Both the position numbers and the translations under genes were made by a program. From an uncultured Prevotellaceae bacterium (GTDB taxonomy: Bacteria; Bacteroidota; Bacteroidia; Bacteroidales; Bacteroidaceae), in the NCBI GenBank assembly GCA_902780025.1, contig CACZDV010000008.1, forward strand, positions 86,679 through 150,678: 64,000 nt of DNA, in the 5' to 3' direction. Under the pieces are notes generated by a model, which saw only the letters and a program-made list of their open reading frames with translations, was not told the origin of the DNA and made no database searches. Shown piece after piece: positions 1 through 10,300 of this stretch (the first letter of the stretch is position 1; every line of letters begins with the position of its first letter).

Positions 1-60
1 CCGACCAAACCTTGGGTTTGCTCCGACTAACGGTCGGGTTTACCCAGACTAAAGGTTGAG
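1..60. repeat. 22-base tandem repeat, partial unit plus two full units
   Basis: A partial unit (1-16) is followed by full 22-base units at 17-38 and 39-60. Each has the layout TTT-CTCCGACTAA-near-palindrome-GGG. The same unit, with the same 22-base period, lies inside the gene at 21226-21291, so this is a dispersed repeat family. The array may extend beyond the window start. No gene is visible in 1-444. Confidence 0.75.
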
Positions 61-138
61 TTTTCCCGAAGGTGACTGTTACGTGAGGGGGCTGTAGAAG
101 ATACAAAATATTCAGTAACAATCCAAGGGAAAACAGCA

Positions 139-334
139 AAAATGTGCAAATGTGCAAATTGCAAATTATTTTTGTATGAAAGAGAGAAGTAAAAGTACGG
201 ATTAAATATTTAATAAAATAATATATATAATTAATAATCAATATATTATATAATATTAATATAACGATATACTACTATTATTACAACTCCTCCATTCCCT
301 GAAAATGAATGCAATTTGCACATTTGCACATTTT
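139..334. repeat. 25-bp perfect inverted repeat flanking AT-rich DNA
   Basis: Positions 139-163 and 310-334 are perfect reverse complements over 25 bases and contain the core TGTGCAAATGTGCAAATTGC. The 146 bases between are very AT-rich (185-285 is almost pure A/T). No ORF spans them. It could be a MITE-like element, a protein-binding or replication-related site, or a cruciform-forming spacer. No target-site duplication is obvious. Confidence 0.75.
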
Positions 335-367
335 CAACTTCCCCGCCGCTACCCGGCACCTACAGCC

Positions 368-410
368 CCGCTACCTACTACCTACAGGGCCTGTACCCGG
401 TAGGTAGCGG
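368..410. other. hairpin downstream of the DUF3078 gene
   Basis: CCGCTACCTA (368-377) and TAGGTAGCGG (401-410) form a perfect 10-bp inverted repeat with a 23-base loop. It lies 35 bases past the stop of the minus-strand gene that ends at 445, where a terminator would be expected. There is no U-run, so its role in termination is uncertain. Confidence 0.5.
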
Positions 411-444
411 AGCGGACAATAGTTATGGTTGTGGAATAGTCTGT

Positions 445-1653
445 TTAGAACGAATAGGAAAGGCCGATGGAGGTGTACTCCTTGAACTGCCAGTAGCCGA
501 GATCGTCGTCGTAGGTATTGGCATCGTCGAAGCGCGGGAAGAGGAAGATGTTGGCCGAGATGTACTTCGACACCTTCAGCTGGAACGTGTTTTCCCACTC
601 TATCTGGGCACGGTGGTAGGAGGTGAAAGCGTAGAAACGCGACTTCCACTGCACGTTGTCGGAGAGTTTCCAGGAGAGGTCGGCGGTGACCTGCGAACCG
701 AAGTCGAGCAGGTGGCGGTCACCCTCGTCGATACCATGACGCTTGGGGAACCAGCTGTAGCTGGTGGGGTTCTCGGAGTTCTGGTTGGGGAACATCGTAC
801 GGTCCACATAGCGGTAGTTGACGGCGAGGGGCGAGAGGTTGACGGTTCCCGTCAGCTTCTTGTTGAAAGCCTCCACCTTATAATCCATACCGAGACCGGC
901 GTTCAGGTTGAAGGGTGAGAAGAAGTCGGAGTAGGTGCGATGGTCGTTAGACTTCAGACCTCGTGCAAACTGGGTGTAGGCCAGCAACTGGAGGGTGTAG
1001 TACCATCGCTTGGTGGCCTGCAGACCGACCTTGGAGGTCAGACGCAGCAGGTCTTCGTTGGACTTCCACTTGTGGAGGGAGTCAGAGCGGGCGGTGAGGA
1101 AGCCGAGCTTGGCTTCGAGCTTGTTGTCCCACTTCCACTTGCCCTTGTTGTCGTAGTTGGCCTCGAGGGTCAGGCTGCCCAGCAGCGAGTAGGTGGACTC
1201 GCCACCCTTGTACCAGTTGTCGCTGACGTAGTTCTGCATGAACTGGAGGAATCCGTCACCTTTCTTCGTCCAGAACTTGGGCTTGGTGACCACCACCTCG
1301 GTGGGTTCCAGCTGCGGCTCGTCGGGCTTCGGGGCAACGTACTCCGTCAGCTCCACCTTCTGCTCGATGGGCTGGTCGACGTCGGGACGCAGACTGCCTG
1401 ACTCCTGGAGCTTGGTCTCCGTGGTCTGCACGAGGTCGGGGCGGTTCAGGTAGACGTTCATCAGAACGCGGTCTACAGCCTCCTCAGCGTCGTTGTCGGG
1501 ATTATTGACTGCCAGCATATTGCCAGCTACATGATGATAGAACGTCAGCGGTGTAAACAGTCGGTAGAGCGATGCGTTCACCGTGTCGGTAGGCAGTGCG
1601 GCACTGGCGCTGAGCGTCAGCAGGGCCGCGATGGATAATGCAAGTTTTCTCAT
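445..1653 (-). CDS. DUF3078 family outer-membrane protein
   Basis: 402 aa. It starts with a signal peptide (MRKLALSIAALLTLSASA). After a low-complexity region of about 110 residues comes the DUF3078 type of sequence, rich in W, Y and alternating beta strands (for example FWTKKGDGFLQFMQNYVSDN), ending in an aromatic residue as beta-barrel proteins do (LSYSF). It is probably an outer-membrane barrel of unknown cargo. I chose the ATG at 1653: an upstream in-frame ATG at 1665 lies inside the promoter -7 element, so it cannot be in the transcript. The gene is divergent from yidC. Family known in Bacteroidetes, function not known. Confidence 0.85.
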   Translation of the reverse strand: MRKLALSIAALLTLSASAALPTDTVNASLYRLFTPLTFYHHVAGNMLAVNNPDNDAEEAVDRVLMNVYLNRPDLVQTTETKLQESGSLRPDVDQPIEQKVELTEYVAPKPDEPQLEPTEVVVTKPKFWTKKGDGFLQFMQNYVSDNWYKGGESTYSLLGSLTLEANYDNKGKWKWDNKLEAKLGFLTARSDSLHKWKSNEDLLRLTSKVGLQATKRWYYTLQLLAYTQFARGLKSNDHRTYSDFFSPFNLNAGLGMDYKVEAFNKKLTGTVNLSPLAVNYRYVDRTMFPNQNSENPTSYSWFPKRHGIDEGDRHLLDFGSQVTADLSWKLSDNVQWKSRFYAFTSYHRAQIEWENTFQLKVSKYISANIFLFPRFDDANTYDDDLGYWQFKEYTSIGLSYSF

Positions 1654-1662
1654 ATCTGGGTG

Positions 1663-1694
1663 CAAAGTTACGAAATAATTTTGATTTATTCAAA
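1663..1694 (-). promoter_or_regulatory. Bacteroidetes-type promoter for the DUF3078 gene
   Basis: On the minus strand, TTTG (1691-1694) is followed after 20 bases by TAACTTTG (1663-1670), an exact fit to the TTTG / TAnnTTTG consensus. Transcription should start near 1655-1658, only a few bases before the ATG at 1653, so the mRNA may be almost leaderless. It overlaps the yidC promoter. Confidence 0.7.
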
Positions 1695-1711
1695 AAAAAT
1701 TAGTACCTTTG
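1680..1711 (+). promoter_or_regulatory. Bacteroidetes-type promoter for yidC
   Basis: TTTG (1680-1683), a 20-base spacer, then TACCTTTG (1704-1711). The predicted start near 1718 gives a leader of about 33 bases to the yidC ATG at 1751. It overlaps the divergent DUF3078 promoter on the other strand, so the two genes may compete for polymerase. Confidence 0.75.
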
Positions 1712-1750
1712 CACCTTGATTTCAAATGTCAATCATAAAACAGTACAGAA

Positions 1751-3631
1751 ATGAATAGAGACACCGTCATCGGATTCGTATTGATAGCCCTGGTACTCAT
1801 CGGTTTCAGCTGGTACAACCAGCCCTCAGCCGAGCAGTTGGAGGCCCAGCGCCTGGAGGACAGCATCGCCGCTGTCATGAAGGATAACGCCAAGAAACAG
1901 CAGGCCGAGGAGGCCGCCCGTAAGGCCAAGGCCGAGGAAGCCGCCAAGAGCGACTCGACAAGCCTGTTCTTCACGGCCCTCAACGGTGAGGCCAGCGACG
2001 TGGTGCTGAAGAACGGCAAGGTGGAGCTGACGCTGAACACCAAGGGCGGTACGCTGACCAAGACCGTCGTGAAGGACTTTGCCGACAAGGACGGCAATGC
2101 CGACGTGACGCTCTACGACCTGAAGGACCAGCAGATGAACTTCCTGCTGGCTGGCAAGCAGGATAACATCGTCACCCAAGACCTGTATTTCACTCCGTCG
2201 AACCAGAGCGACACGACCGTCACCATGACCGCACAGGCCGGCAATGGCGGCAGCATCGTGCTGGACTACCGTCTGGGACAAGACCACCTGCTGCACTTCA
2301 CGCTGCAGGCCAACGGACTGAGCGGACTCTTTGCACCGACCTACAAGGAGATGGACATCGAGTGGAACGGCCACAGCCGCCAGCAGGAAAAGGGTTTCTA
2401 TTTTGAGAACCGCTACACGGGACTTTTCTATAAGGAGGCCAACGACGGCTCGACCGACAACCTGGCCGAGACCGGTGACAGAAACGAGACCATCGACGAA
2501 CAGCTCGACTGGGTGGCCTTCCGCAACCAGTTCTTCAGCGTGGCCCTCATCTCGAAGGACAACTTCGCCGGCGGCGCTGCCCTCACCAGTCTGGAGGATA
2601 CCAAGGAGTCGGGCTACCTGAAGCAGTTCGACGCCAAGCTGCGCGCACCCTTCGACCCCACAGGCCAGAAGCCCTCGGAGTTTGAGATGTATGTCGGCCC
2701 CAATGACTTCCGACTGATTCAGGCCGTCGAGAAGCAGAGCCAGTTTGGCAAAGACCTCGACCTCGAGCAGCTGGTCAACCTGGGCTGGTGGCTCTTCCGG
2801 CTCATCAACCGCTGGTTCACGCTCTACGTCTTCGACTGGCTCGCCTCGTTAGGCTTCTCGATGGGCATCGTGCTTATCCTCATCACCCTGATACTCAAGG
2901 CCATCACCTTCCCGATGGTGAAGAAGAGCTACATGTCGAGTGCCAAGATGCGCGTGCTGAAGCCGAAGTTCGACGAGGCCACCAAGCAGTACGACAAGCC
3001 CGAGGACCAGATGAAGAAGCAGCAGGCCATGATGCAGATGTACTCGCAGTACGGCGTGTCGCCGCTCTCAGGCTGTCTGCCCATGCTGATACAGATGCCT
3101 ATCTGGATTGCGATGTTCTGGTTCGTGCCTAACGCCATCCAGCTGCGCGGACAGTCGTTCCTCTGGATGGAGGACCTGGCCACCTACGACCCCATCGTCT
3201 CGTGGGGTAGCCACATCTGGGGCATCGGCGACCACCTGTCGCTGTCGTGCCTGCTGTTCTGCGGTTCCAACATCCTGTACTCCTGGTTCACCATGCGCCA
3301 GCAGCGCGACCAGATGGTGGGCGCACAGGCTGAGCAGATGAAGATGATGCAGTGGATGATGTACCTCATGCCGCTGATGTTCTTCTTCATGTTCAACGAC
3401 TACTCCAGCGGTCTGAACTTCTATTACTTCATCTCGCTGTTCTTCTCGAGCCTCATCATGTTCGTGCTCCGCAAGACCACCGACGACGAGAAGCTGCTGG
3501 CCATCCTCGAGGCAAAATACAAGGAGAACAAGAACAAGCCCAAGAAGCAGAGCGGACTGGCCGCACGACTGGAAGCCATGCAGAAGCAGGCCGAGGAGCT
3601 GCAGCGCCAGCGCTCGAACCCGAGGAAATAA
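1751..3631 (+). CDS. yidC: membrane protein insertase YidC
   Basis: 626 aa, the usual length for a Gram-negative YidC. An N-terminal membrane helix (MNRDTVIGFVLIALVLIGF) is followed by a charged Ala/Lys/Glu-rich linker, then the large periplasmic domain (about residues 70-345). The conserved membrane core starts near residue 350 (VFDWLASLGFSMGIVLILIT) and includes the typical YGVSPLSGCLPMLIQMPIWI stretch, ending in a basic tail (RLEAMQKQAEELQRQRSNPR) that can bind ribosomes. It inserts and folds inner-membrane proteins, alone or with SecYEG. It ends 4 bases before the convergent AAA ATPase gene. No anomaly seen. Confidence 0.97.
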   Translation: MNRDTVIGFVLIALVLIGFSWYNQPSAEQLEAQRLEDSIAAVMKDNAKKQQAEEAARKAKAEEAAKSDSTSLFFTALNGEASDVVLKNGKVELTLNTKGGTLTKTVVKDFADKDGNADVTLYDLKDQQMNFLLAGKQDNIVTQDLYFTPSNQSDTTVTMTAQAGNGGSIVLDYRLGQDHLLHFTLQANGLSGLFAPTYKEMDIEWNGHSRQQEKGFYFENRYTGLFYKEANDGSTDNLAETGDRNETIDEQLDWVAFRNQFFSVALISKDNFAGGAALTSLEDTKESGYLKQFDAKLRAPFDPTGQKPSEFEMYVGPNDFRLIQAVEKQSQFGKDLDLEQLVNLGWWLFRLINRWFTLYVFDWLASLGFSMGIVLILITLILKAITFPMVKKSYMSSAKMRVLKPKFDEATKQYDKPEDQMKKQQAMMQMYSQYGVSPLSGCLPMLIQMPIWIAMFWFVPNAIQLRGQSFLWMEDLATYDPIVSWGSHIWGIGDHLSLSCLLFCGSNILYSWFTMRQQRDQMVGAQAEQMKMMQWMMYLMPLMFFFMFNDYSSGLNFYYFISLFFSSLIMFVLRKTTDDEKLLAILEAKYKENKNKPKKQSGLAARLEAMQKQAEELQRQRSNPRK

Positions 3632-3635
3632 AGAC

Positions 3636-4823
3636 TCAATAGAGGAATCCCAACAGCCAGAGCGGAATCTGATTGCCCTTGCCTATCTCCGTGTTGTAAC
3701 GAGCGTAGATAGTGTCAGGGGCATAGCGCATCTTGCTGCTGGCGTCGGCATCGCAGACGCGGAACTTCAGCTGGCCGTCGACCAAGAAAAACGGGTCGCG
3801 ACCTGACTGGTTGACCTTGTGATCTTTCCACATGGAGTTGACAAAGAAGGTCTCCATAGCCGTCTGCTTCTCCACATGGATGGGATAGATGGCATAAAGG
3901 AGGTTGGAGTTATGGAGCATCACCTTCGACGGTTTCTTGGGGAAGTCCTCGCCAACGGGGTAGATCATGTTGAGCAGACGAGCATCCGTCAGGTACTTGA
4001 TATAGTTCATCACCGTGGCACGGCTGGTCTCAATGTCGTGGGCAATCTTGCTGACGTTAGGCGCCTTGGGACCTTCCTCGGCCAGCTCGTAGAACAGTTT
4101 CTTGATCTTAGGCAGGTACTTCAGTTCTATCTGCTTGATGAGCAGGATGTCCACCTCGGTCATCATGTTCATGGTCTTCAGCAGGTTCTCGCTGTAGTTG
4201 CGATGCTCCTGGAAGAAGGGATAGAAGCCGTGGTGAATATAGTCCTGGAAGTAGCGGCGGGGCGACACCTTGGGCAGTATCTGCTTGACGATGCGCTCGT
4301 GGTCGGCCAGTATCTCGTCTAACGTGTAAGGACGGAAGCTGTTGTTGGTCAGCAGGTTGAGGAACTCGCGGAACGAGAAGCCACGCAGGTTGTACGACTT
4401 CACTATGCCGTTGAGCTCGGGGTTCTCATCCTTGAGGCGCATCACGCTGGAACCCGTGAACACAATCTTCAGTCCGGGATAGAGGTCGTAGCACTTACGT
4501 AACTCCTGCGACCAGTTCTCCTGCTTGAACACCTGGTCGATGAGCAGCACCCGCCCGCCACGGTAGTAGAACTCGCCCGCAAAGTCGGCGATGCCACGGC
4601 CCTGGAAGTAGAAGTTGTTCATGTTGACGTAGAGGCACTGACGGTCGCCCACCTCGAACTTCTCCTTGGCATACTGTAACAAGAAGGTGGTCTTCCCCAC
4701 CCCACGTGTACCCTTGATACCAATCATGCGGTCGCTCCAGTCAATCTCATCCATCAGGGTGCGACGAACAGGAGCATTGACATGCTCAACCAGATAGCGG
4801 TGTGTACGGAAAAAAGCCTCCAT
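3636..4823 (-). CDS. AAA ATPase with DUF4143-like C-terminal region
   Basis: 395 aa. An N-terminal P-loop (GTRGVGKTTFLLQYA, about residue 38) is followed by a Walker B-like strand (VLLIDQVF) and a sensor-type motif (KIVFTGSSVMRL), as in AAA_14 ATPases. The C-terminal half has a winged-helix-like segment (ETSRATVMNYIKYLTDARLL) and the DUF4143-type region found in this family, often in accessory DNA. Cellular role is not established. It is convergent with yidC and has its own promoter at 4851-4881. The ATG at 4823 fits that promoter. Confidence 0.85.
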   Translation of the reverse strand: MEAFFRTHRYLVEHVNAPVRRTLMDEIDWSDRMIGIKGTRGVGKTTFLLQYAKEKFEVGDRQCLYVNMNNFYFQGRGIADFAGEFYYRGGRVLLIDQVFKQENWSQELRKCYDLYPGLKIVFTGSSVMRLKDENPELNGIVKSYNLRGFSFREFLNLLTNNSFRPYTLDEILADHERIVKQILPKVSPRRYFQDYIHHGFYPFFQEHRNYSENLLKTMNMMTEVDILLIKQIELKYLPKIKKLFYELAEEGPKAPNVSKIAHDIETSRATVMNYIKYLTDARLLNMIYPVGEDFPKKPSKVMLHNSNLLYAIYPIHVEKQTAMETFFVNSMWKDHKVNQSGRDPFFLVDGQLKFRVCDADASSKMRYAPDTIYARYNTEIGKGNQIPLWLLGFLY

Positions 4824-4850
4824 TCTCGACTAATTTGCTAAAATCTTTTG

Positions 4851-4881
4851 CAAAGATACGACTTTTCCCCCAAATTGCAAA
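4851..4881 (-). promoter_or_regulatory. promoter for the AAA ATPase gene
   Basis: Minus strand: TTTG (4878-4881), 19 bases, TATCTTTG (4851-4858). This gives a leader of about 22 bases before the ATG at 4823. Clear consensus match. Confidence 0.7.
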
Positions 4882-4942
4882 GTCTAAATAGCAAAATCTT
4901 CAAAAAAAGGCTAATTTTTTCGTTCTCAGGCAGAAAAAAACA

Positions 4943-7333
4943 CTACCATTTCATGGATACGGTAGCCATGAGCATACGTCCCGGATACTGGTAAGGGAAG
5001 TAAGAGGTACCACCGATATGATAGGTCTTATCGAAGACATTATCACAATCGACCGACAACTGAAGATGGTCATAATGATACTTGACGCCGAGGTCGACGA
5101 GCGCATAACCGTCGAGCTCGAAGGTACCAGTGTCAGGCAACTTCGTATCGGGCTTGTTCAGGGTCTTCGACGTGTACTTCAAGCTGCCGTTCAGCCAGAG
5201 CGAGTGCTGGCCTCGCAACAGCAGACGCTTGGAAGCATTGATACAAGTGATGAACGAAGGTACACTATACACCTTGTGGTCAGCATAGTAATACTGGTTG
5301 GCATCGATGGGATACTGATAAGTAAGGTTTGCGCGAAGCAAGATATCAGGTTTGCGGTAATCCAGCTCACCCTCGACACCCGCCATCTTCAAGTTACCGG
5401 CATTCATATACTTCGGCGCATCGATGTCTGTGCTCGGCGTGTTGACAATGATATCAGTCAGTTGATTGTAGAAAAGATTGACGTCGTACGTGAGGAACTT
5501 GTTGACGGTGCCCAGGATGTCAAGCTGAAGGGCCTGCATGTATTCAGGCATCAAGTTCTGACTGCCCCTGTAGGGGTTCGACGTGTTCTGACGGTAGAAA
5601 TAGGGAGCATCGACAAAGGCACGTGAATAAGAGACCTTGGTGCTGAACAACTTCGAAGGCATCCAGATAAGGGCGATTCGTGGCGATAACGCCTTGACGC
5701 TGACACGGTTCTTGCGATACTTGTTGTCGAAACGAAGTCCGGCATTGACAATCAGGTTGTCCAGGATGAAATGCTTGTCCTGAAGAAAGGCCGACAGGCT
5801 GGCTTCGTGACCATTGTTAATCAGATTCTTCGACTGCTTGACAACCGTCGTGAAACGCTCATACTCTTCGCCTATCAGCGTCTCGTTGTCGTTGAGAACG
5901 AAGTATTCATACTGCGCGCCCACCGTCAGGCTTCCCTTCATCGAGCCAAGGGCATACTGCGCGTCGGCCTTCACGGTACCTCCCACGGTGTACTCCCGCC
6001 AGTTGATGTCCTGATACAGATGACTGTAATCTTTCATGATGGTCTTCCCTTCGGCATCCTTTGCCGATGTATAATCATCGGTGAAGACAACATTCCTGAT
6101 AGAATCGGAAACCACAGCATAATCGTAGAACTCGTACCAGTCGCCATAGACAGAAGCACTGAGCCGGATATTGCCCAGGGACTTGGCATAAGCGAGATCC
6201 AGATGGGTCTCGTCGATAGAGTAGCCGATGTGGTGACCAAGGAATTCACGGTAGTTGTCGTAATCGTAGACCTCGCCGAACCATGAGTACTGGGGGACTT
6301 GCTTGCCATACCGGCGACTCAGCATGAAGGAGAAGTCCCGGACGTTGAGGTTGCAGCCGACGTCATAAGAAGGCTTGCCTTCATAACGGCCTACGTAGGC
6401 ATAACCGTCACGCGGGGTATTGGCGTATCCCGTGCCCCTAGGTATATCAATCTTCTTACCGTCAGAAGCATAAATTGAAGCCCAGGCCAGTATATCGGAA
6501 CCCAGGAAACTGGTGCCGGCAGTCAGGTCGGCACGATGGGTGACATGAGATCCGAATCCGTACTTACCCTTGATGCCGTCAATCTCGCGGCCATTCTTGG
6601 TAATGATATTGACCACAGCCGTAAGCGCCACATTACCATACAGCGACGAGGCAGGGCCACGCAGCACCTCGATATGGTCAATCTTCTCGGTACTGATGGC
6701 ATAGTCCACCTTACCGTTATTCGTGGAACGGGCGTTCATGCGGTGTCCGTTCTCCATGATGAGAATCTTTTCCTGACCCGAGGTGTAGACGCCATGCATG
6801 GCGATATTGGAAATGGAGTAGCTGCAGACTTCACTCAAACCGGGGACATAAGCTGCCAGAATCTGCCCAAGACTCTTGTTGTTGCTCAGGCAGTCAATCA
6901 TATCCCGGGTAATTATGGTCACAGGCACAGGTGCCTCCCTGATATTCTCGGCCTGGTTAGAAGCGGTGGTAATGGTGGCGGAACGTCCCGATTTCAGCAG
7001 ACTTATCATATCCTCGAAGCGAACTGGGTCCTGGGTTGACGTGTAATAGGGATTCACGTCAAGCAGCATCTGCGCATAACGTTCCGACTCTATGTTGTTG
7101 TCCTGAGCCAGGTAGCAAAGCGACAACAAGCGGAATACGTTCTGCCTGATGTTGCCACTGAAATCACTGAGATGGTCGTGCAACAAAGAGATAGCCTGAT
7201 CAAGCTGTCCCACCTGATAGGCATCCGCAGCCTGCGTATAGATCTGGCGCATTTCACTATCAGACTGTGCAGAGCTCCTCACAGCCGACAGCAGCAACAT
7301 AGCTAATATTATAATAGGTATACCTTTTCTCAT
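4943..7333 (-). CDS. TonB-dependent outer-membrane receptor with N-terminal TPR-like region
   Basis: 796 aa. Signal peptide (MRKGIPIIILAMLLLSAVRS), then about 100 residues of helical, TPR-like sequence (for example AADAYQVGQLDQAISLL) where many Bacteroidetes receptors have a carboxypeptidase-like domain. Next come a plug domain (VPVTIITRDMI, VLRGPASSLYGNVALTAVVN) and a 22-strand-type barrel ending in an aromatic (MATVSMKW). The ATG at 7333 overlaps the NRPS stop (ATGA), so the two are translationally coupled. No SusD partner lies nearby, so it is not a SusCD glycan porin. Context suggests uptake, or sensing, of the NRPS product or its metal complex; that is inference. Confidence 0.9.
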   Translation of the reverse strand: MRKGIPIIILAMLLLSAVRSSAQSDSEMRQIYTQAADAYQVGQLDQAISLLHDHLSDFSGNIRQNVFRLLSLCYLAQDNNIESERYAQMLLDVNPYYTSTQDPVRFEDMISLLKSGRSATITTASNQAENIREAPVPVTIITRDMIDCLSNNKSLGQILAAYVPGLSEVCSYSISNIAMHGVYTSGQEKILIMENGHRMNARSTNNGKVDYAISTEKIDHIEVLRGPASSLYGNVALTAVVNIITKNGREIDGIKGKYGFGSHVTHRADLTAGTSFLGSDILAWASIYASDGKKIDIPRGTGYANTPRDGYAYVGRYEGKPSYDVGCNLNVRDFSFMLSRRYGKQVPQYSWFGEVYDYDNYREFLGHHIGYSIDETHLDLAYAKSLGNIRLSASVYGDWYEFYDYAVVSDSIRNVVFTDDYTSAKDAEGKTIMKDYSHLYQDINWREYTVGGTVKADAQYALGSMKGSLTVGAQYEYFVLNDNETLIGEEYERFTTVVKQSKNLINNGHEASLSAFLQDKHFILDNLIVNAGLRFDNKYRKNRVSVKALSPRIALIWMPSKLFSTKVSYSRAFVDAPYFYRQNTSNPYRGSQNLMPEYMQALQLDILGTVNKFLTYDVNLFYNQLTDIIVNTPSTDIDAPKYMNAGNLKMAGVEGELDYRKPDILLRANLTYQYPIDANQYYYADHKVYSVPSFITCINASKRLLLRGQHSLWLNGSLKYTSKTLNKPDTKLPDTGTFELDGYALVDLGVKYHYDHLQLSVDCDNVFDKTYHIGGTSYFPYQYPGRMLMATVSMKW

Positions 7334-10300
7334 ATCTTTTCCAAATATTGGTTGATATATTGCGCCTCCAGCATAGAGAAGTGGTCCGTAGAAACGGGAA
7401 CGATGACCAGATTCGGAACCAGCGAGCGCCAACGTTGCTCATAGAGGGCATCCTGACGAGCAAGACCCTCGCTGTCGAAGTTCAACTTATTGGCTTCCTG
7501 ATAAGGAAGCAGGGCTTTGTAGAAGATGACCTCACCCTGATAGGAAGGCAAGGGAACGCCGTCAATCAGCGACAGGACTATCTCGTGCTGGTGTCTCCAA
7601 CCGTTCAGACGCTGCAGTTGCTCGTCAGTCATCCGGTCGATGTCCGACTGCGGCGGCATCATCTGGCATATCTCCTCGTCCGTACGGCTGGGCGTGTTCA
7701 GCAGGACAACCTTGGGCGCCTGTCCCGTTTTCTCCTGCCACTTGACGGCACAGCGATAGGCGAGTTCACCGCCGTAGCAATGACCGACAAATGCGACGGG
7801 CTGAGTGCCCACTGGAAGAACGGTTTCAAGCGTCTTCAGATAACGGGCCACAATGTCGGACTTGGAGAAACGATCTGTAGCATCAGTCAGATAATCGTCC
7901 AATGATGTGAAAGTAAATACAGAGAACTGTCCGCACAACGCGTCAAAATACTGATGAACGGTATAAGGCGAGAACCCCTGAATAGCCACCACGACAGGCT
8001 TGTCAGCGTGATAGCCGTCCTGCCACCTGCCGATAGAGGAATCCTGCTGGGCAATCTTACGTATCGTCTTACCCTGCATGATTTCGTTCACTTTCAGGGC
8101 TATGCCCTCTTTCTTAGCCATAGATACCAGGCGGATGGCATCGAGCGATGACAAGCCCATCAGCGTCAGATCATCAGTCACACCAAACACAACGGCTCCC
8201 AGCAGCTGCTTGACCAAGTCATACAATATGGTCTCCATGGGTCCAACAGGTTGTTCTACGTGCTGGGTGACAACTTGGGTTTCAAGGGTCAGCTCCTCCA
8301 GACTGCGACGGTCAATCTTCTCATTCAGGGTCATCGGCATCTTGTCGATCTGAATGAGTTTCGACGGAACCATGAAACTGGGCAGTACAGCTGTCAGGCT
8401 GTCACGCAGAGCTTGTGGCAGAATCGTTGTCTCGGCAACGTAATACCCCGTCAGGTATTCCACGCTGTTGTTTCTCGAAAGGATAACAGCAGAGACCTGC
8501 ACACCCGGGTAGTCGTTGATTTTGCTCTCTATCTCATTGAGTTCTATTCTGTAGCCGTGTAGCTTGATCTGATTGTCGATACGTCCCATGAACATCAGTT
8601 CACCATCTGGGTTCCACCGTACGAGGTCACCCGTATGATACATTTTCCTGCCGGGCATGAACGGACAGTCCACGAACTTCTCATTTGTCTGACTCGCGCG
8701 CTGCCAGTAGCCCCGAGCCAGCTGTGTTCCCGTCAGACAGAGTTCACCGACCGCTCCCCAAGGGACAAGCGTTCCCGACGTACTGACAACAATCGAGGTG
8801 CTGTTGGGCACAGGACGGCCAATAGGTATGCTGTCGTTGTCTACGTCCTGGTCGACAACATGATAAGACGAGCAAACCGTGAACTCCGTCGGACCGTAGC
8901 CATTAATCTGCCTGACAGAAGTCTTGCGGACGGGATGAAGATTCTCGCCGCCCATGAACAGGTAGTGAATCTTGGGGTCATGGTTGTCGATCAGTTCCAT
9001 GCCGACCTGAGTACTCATGGTCAGTCCTTTGATGTCGTGGTTCGTGAGGTAGTCGCTGACAGAGCCCATGTCAAAACGCATAGACGATGAAATGATATGA
9101 ACCGCAGCGCCGCAGGTCAGCGGAGCAAATAAGTCGACGATAGATGCGTCAAAGCTGAAACTGGCATGATGGGCACAGCGGTCGCCCGACTTCAAGCCTT
9201 CCATAGGTACAACCCACTCCAACATGGAACGGAGGGCACGGTGCTCAACCATCACGCCCTTCGGCACTCCTGATGTTCCTGACGTATAAATGATATACGC
9301 CAATGAGTCCGGACGGCTGTTGTTTACGGGTGAAGCGTTGACAGAGAAATCGAAATGGTCGAGCAGGAAGAGGCCTCCGCCCTCAGCAAACTTGTCAGTT
9401 GAGACTGTCTCCTTCAGTTCGCTGGTCGTGATCAGATAGCGGGCATTCAGATCGTTGAGCATAAAGTCAAGACGTGACGCGGGGTAGTCGCTGTCTAAAG
9501 AGACGTATGCTCCGCCCGCCTTAAACACCGCCAGGACAGCTATCAGAAACTCTTTGCGCCTTGGGAACAACAGGGCAACGGCAGAATCGTTTGTTACGCC
9601 TGCATCGACTAAAGAAGATGCCAGGATGTCTGACTGGCAATCAAGTTCATGATAAGTGATGGAGGTGTACTTGTCGACAATGGCGATGGCATCGGGAGTC
9701 AAGGCTGCCTGACGAAGGAACATGGATACGAAAGTCTCAGACGTATCGTAGAGCATCTCCTCTCCCCTACCCATCTTTAATACCATCTGGGCATCCTCGT
9801 CGGGCATAAGCGTCAAGGAGCTTACTGGAGTATTGTCGTCATCTGCCTCAACAATGGCCCTGACAATCTGGTCGTAGCTGTTCATCAGCCTTGAAATATA
9901 TGCCGGAGAATAGACATTGCTATGAAATTCTGCACGGAGAACAAGTTTCCCCTTTTGTCGTGACAGCTCTATTGCCAACAGTTCGCCAGTAGCATTCTCC
10001 ATCAGCGGCACCTGGACAAAAGGAAGGTCACCTATCGCCGTTGCAGCATCGTAGTCGCCTTGGTAGGCAAACAACACCTGACTGCTGATGTTGGGATTCA
10101 AGGCTTTCAAGTCAGCAAATGAGAATACGTCATGAGCCCTGTTGTTCTGTATCTGCTGTCTCGTTGTCTGCAACAAGTCCCTGACAGTTGTCTGTCGGTC
10201 CCATTTCATGTAGACGGGGAGAGTCTTGACAAGCATGGAAACGGTACGCCGAGTGCGCGCATCATGACGACCATGATATATCGTGGCAAAAAGAGCACCG

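Noticed and set aside
4943-7333. SusC of a polysaccharide utilisation locus
   Set aside because: No SusD gene, no N-terminal carboxypeptidase-like domain, and the gene is coupled to an NRPS.
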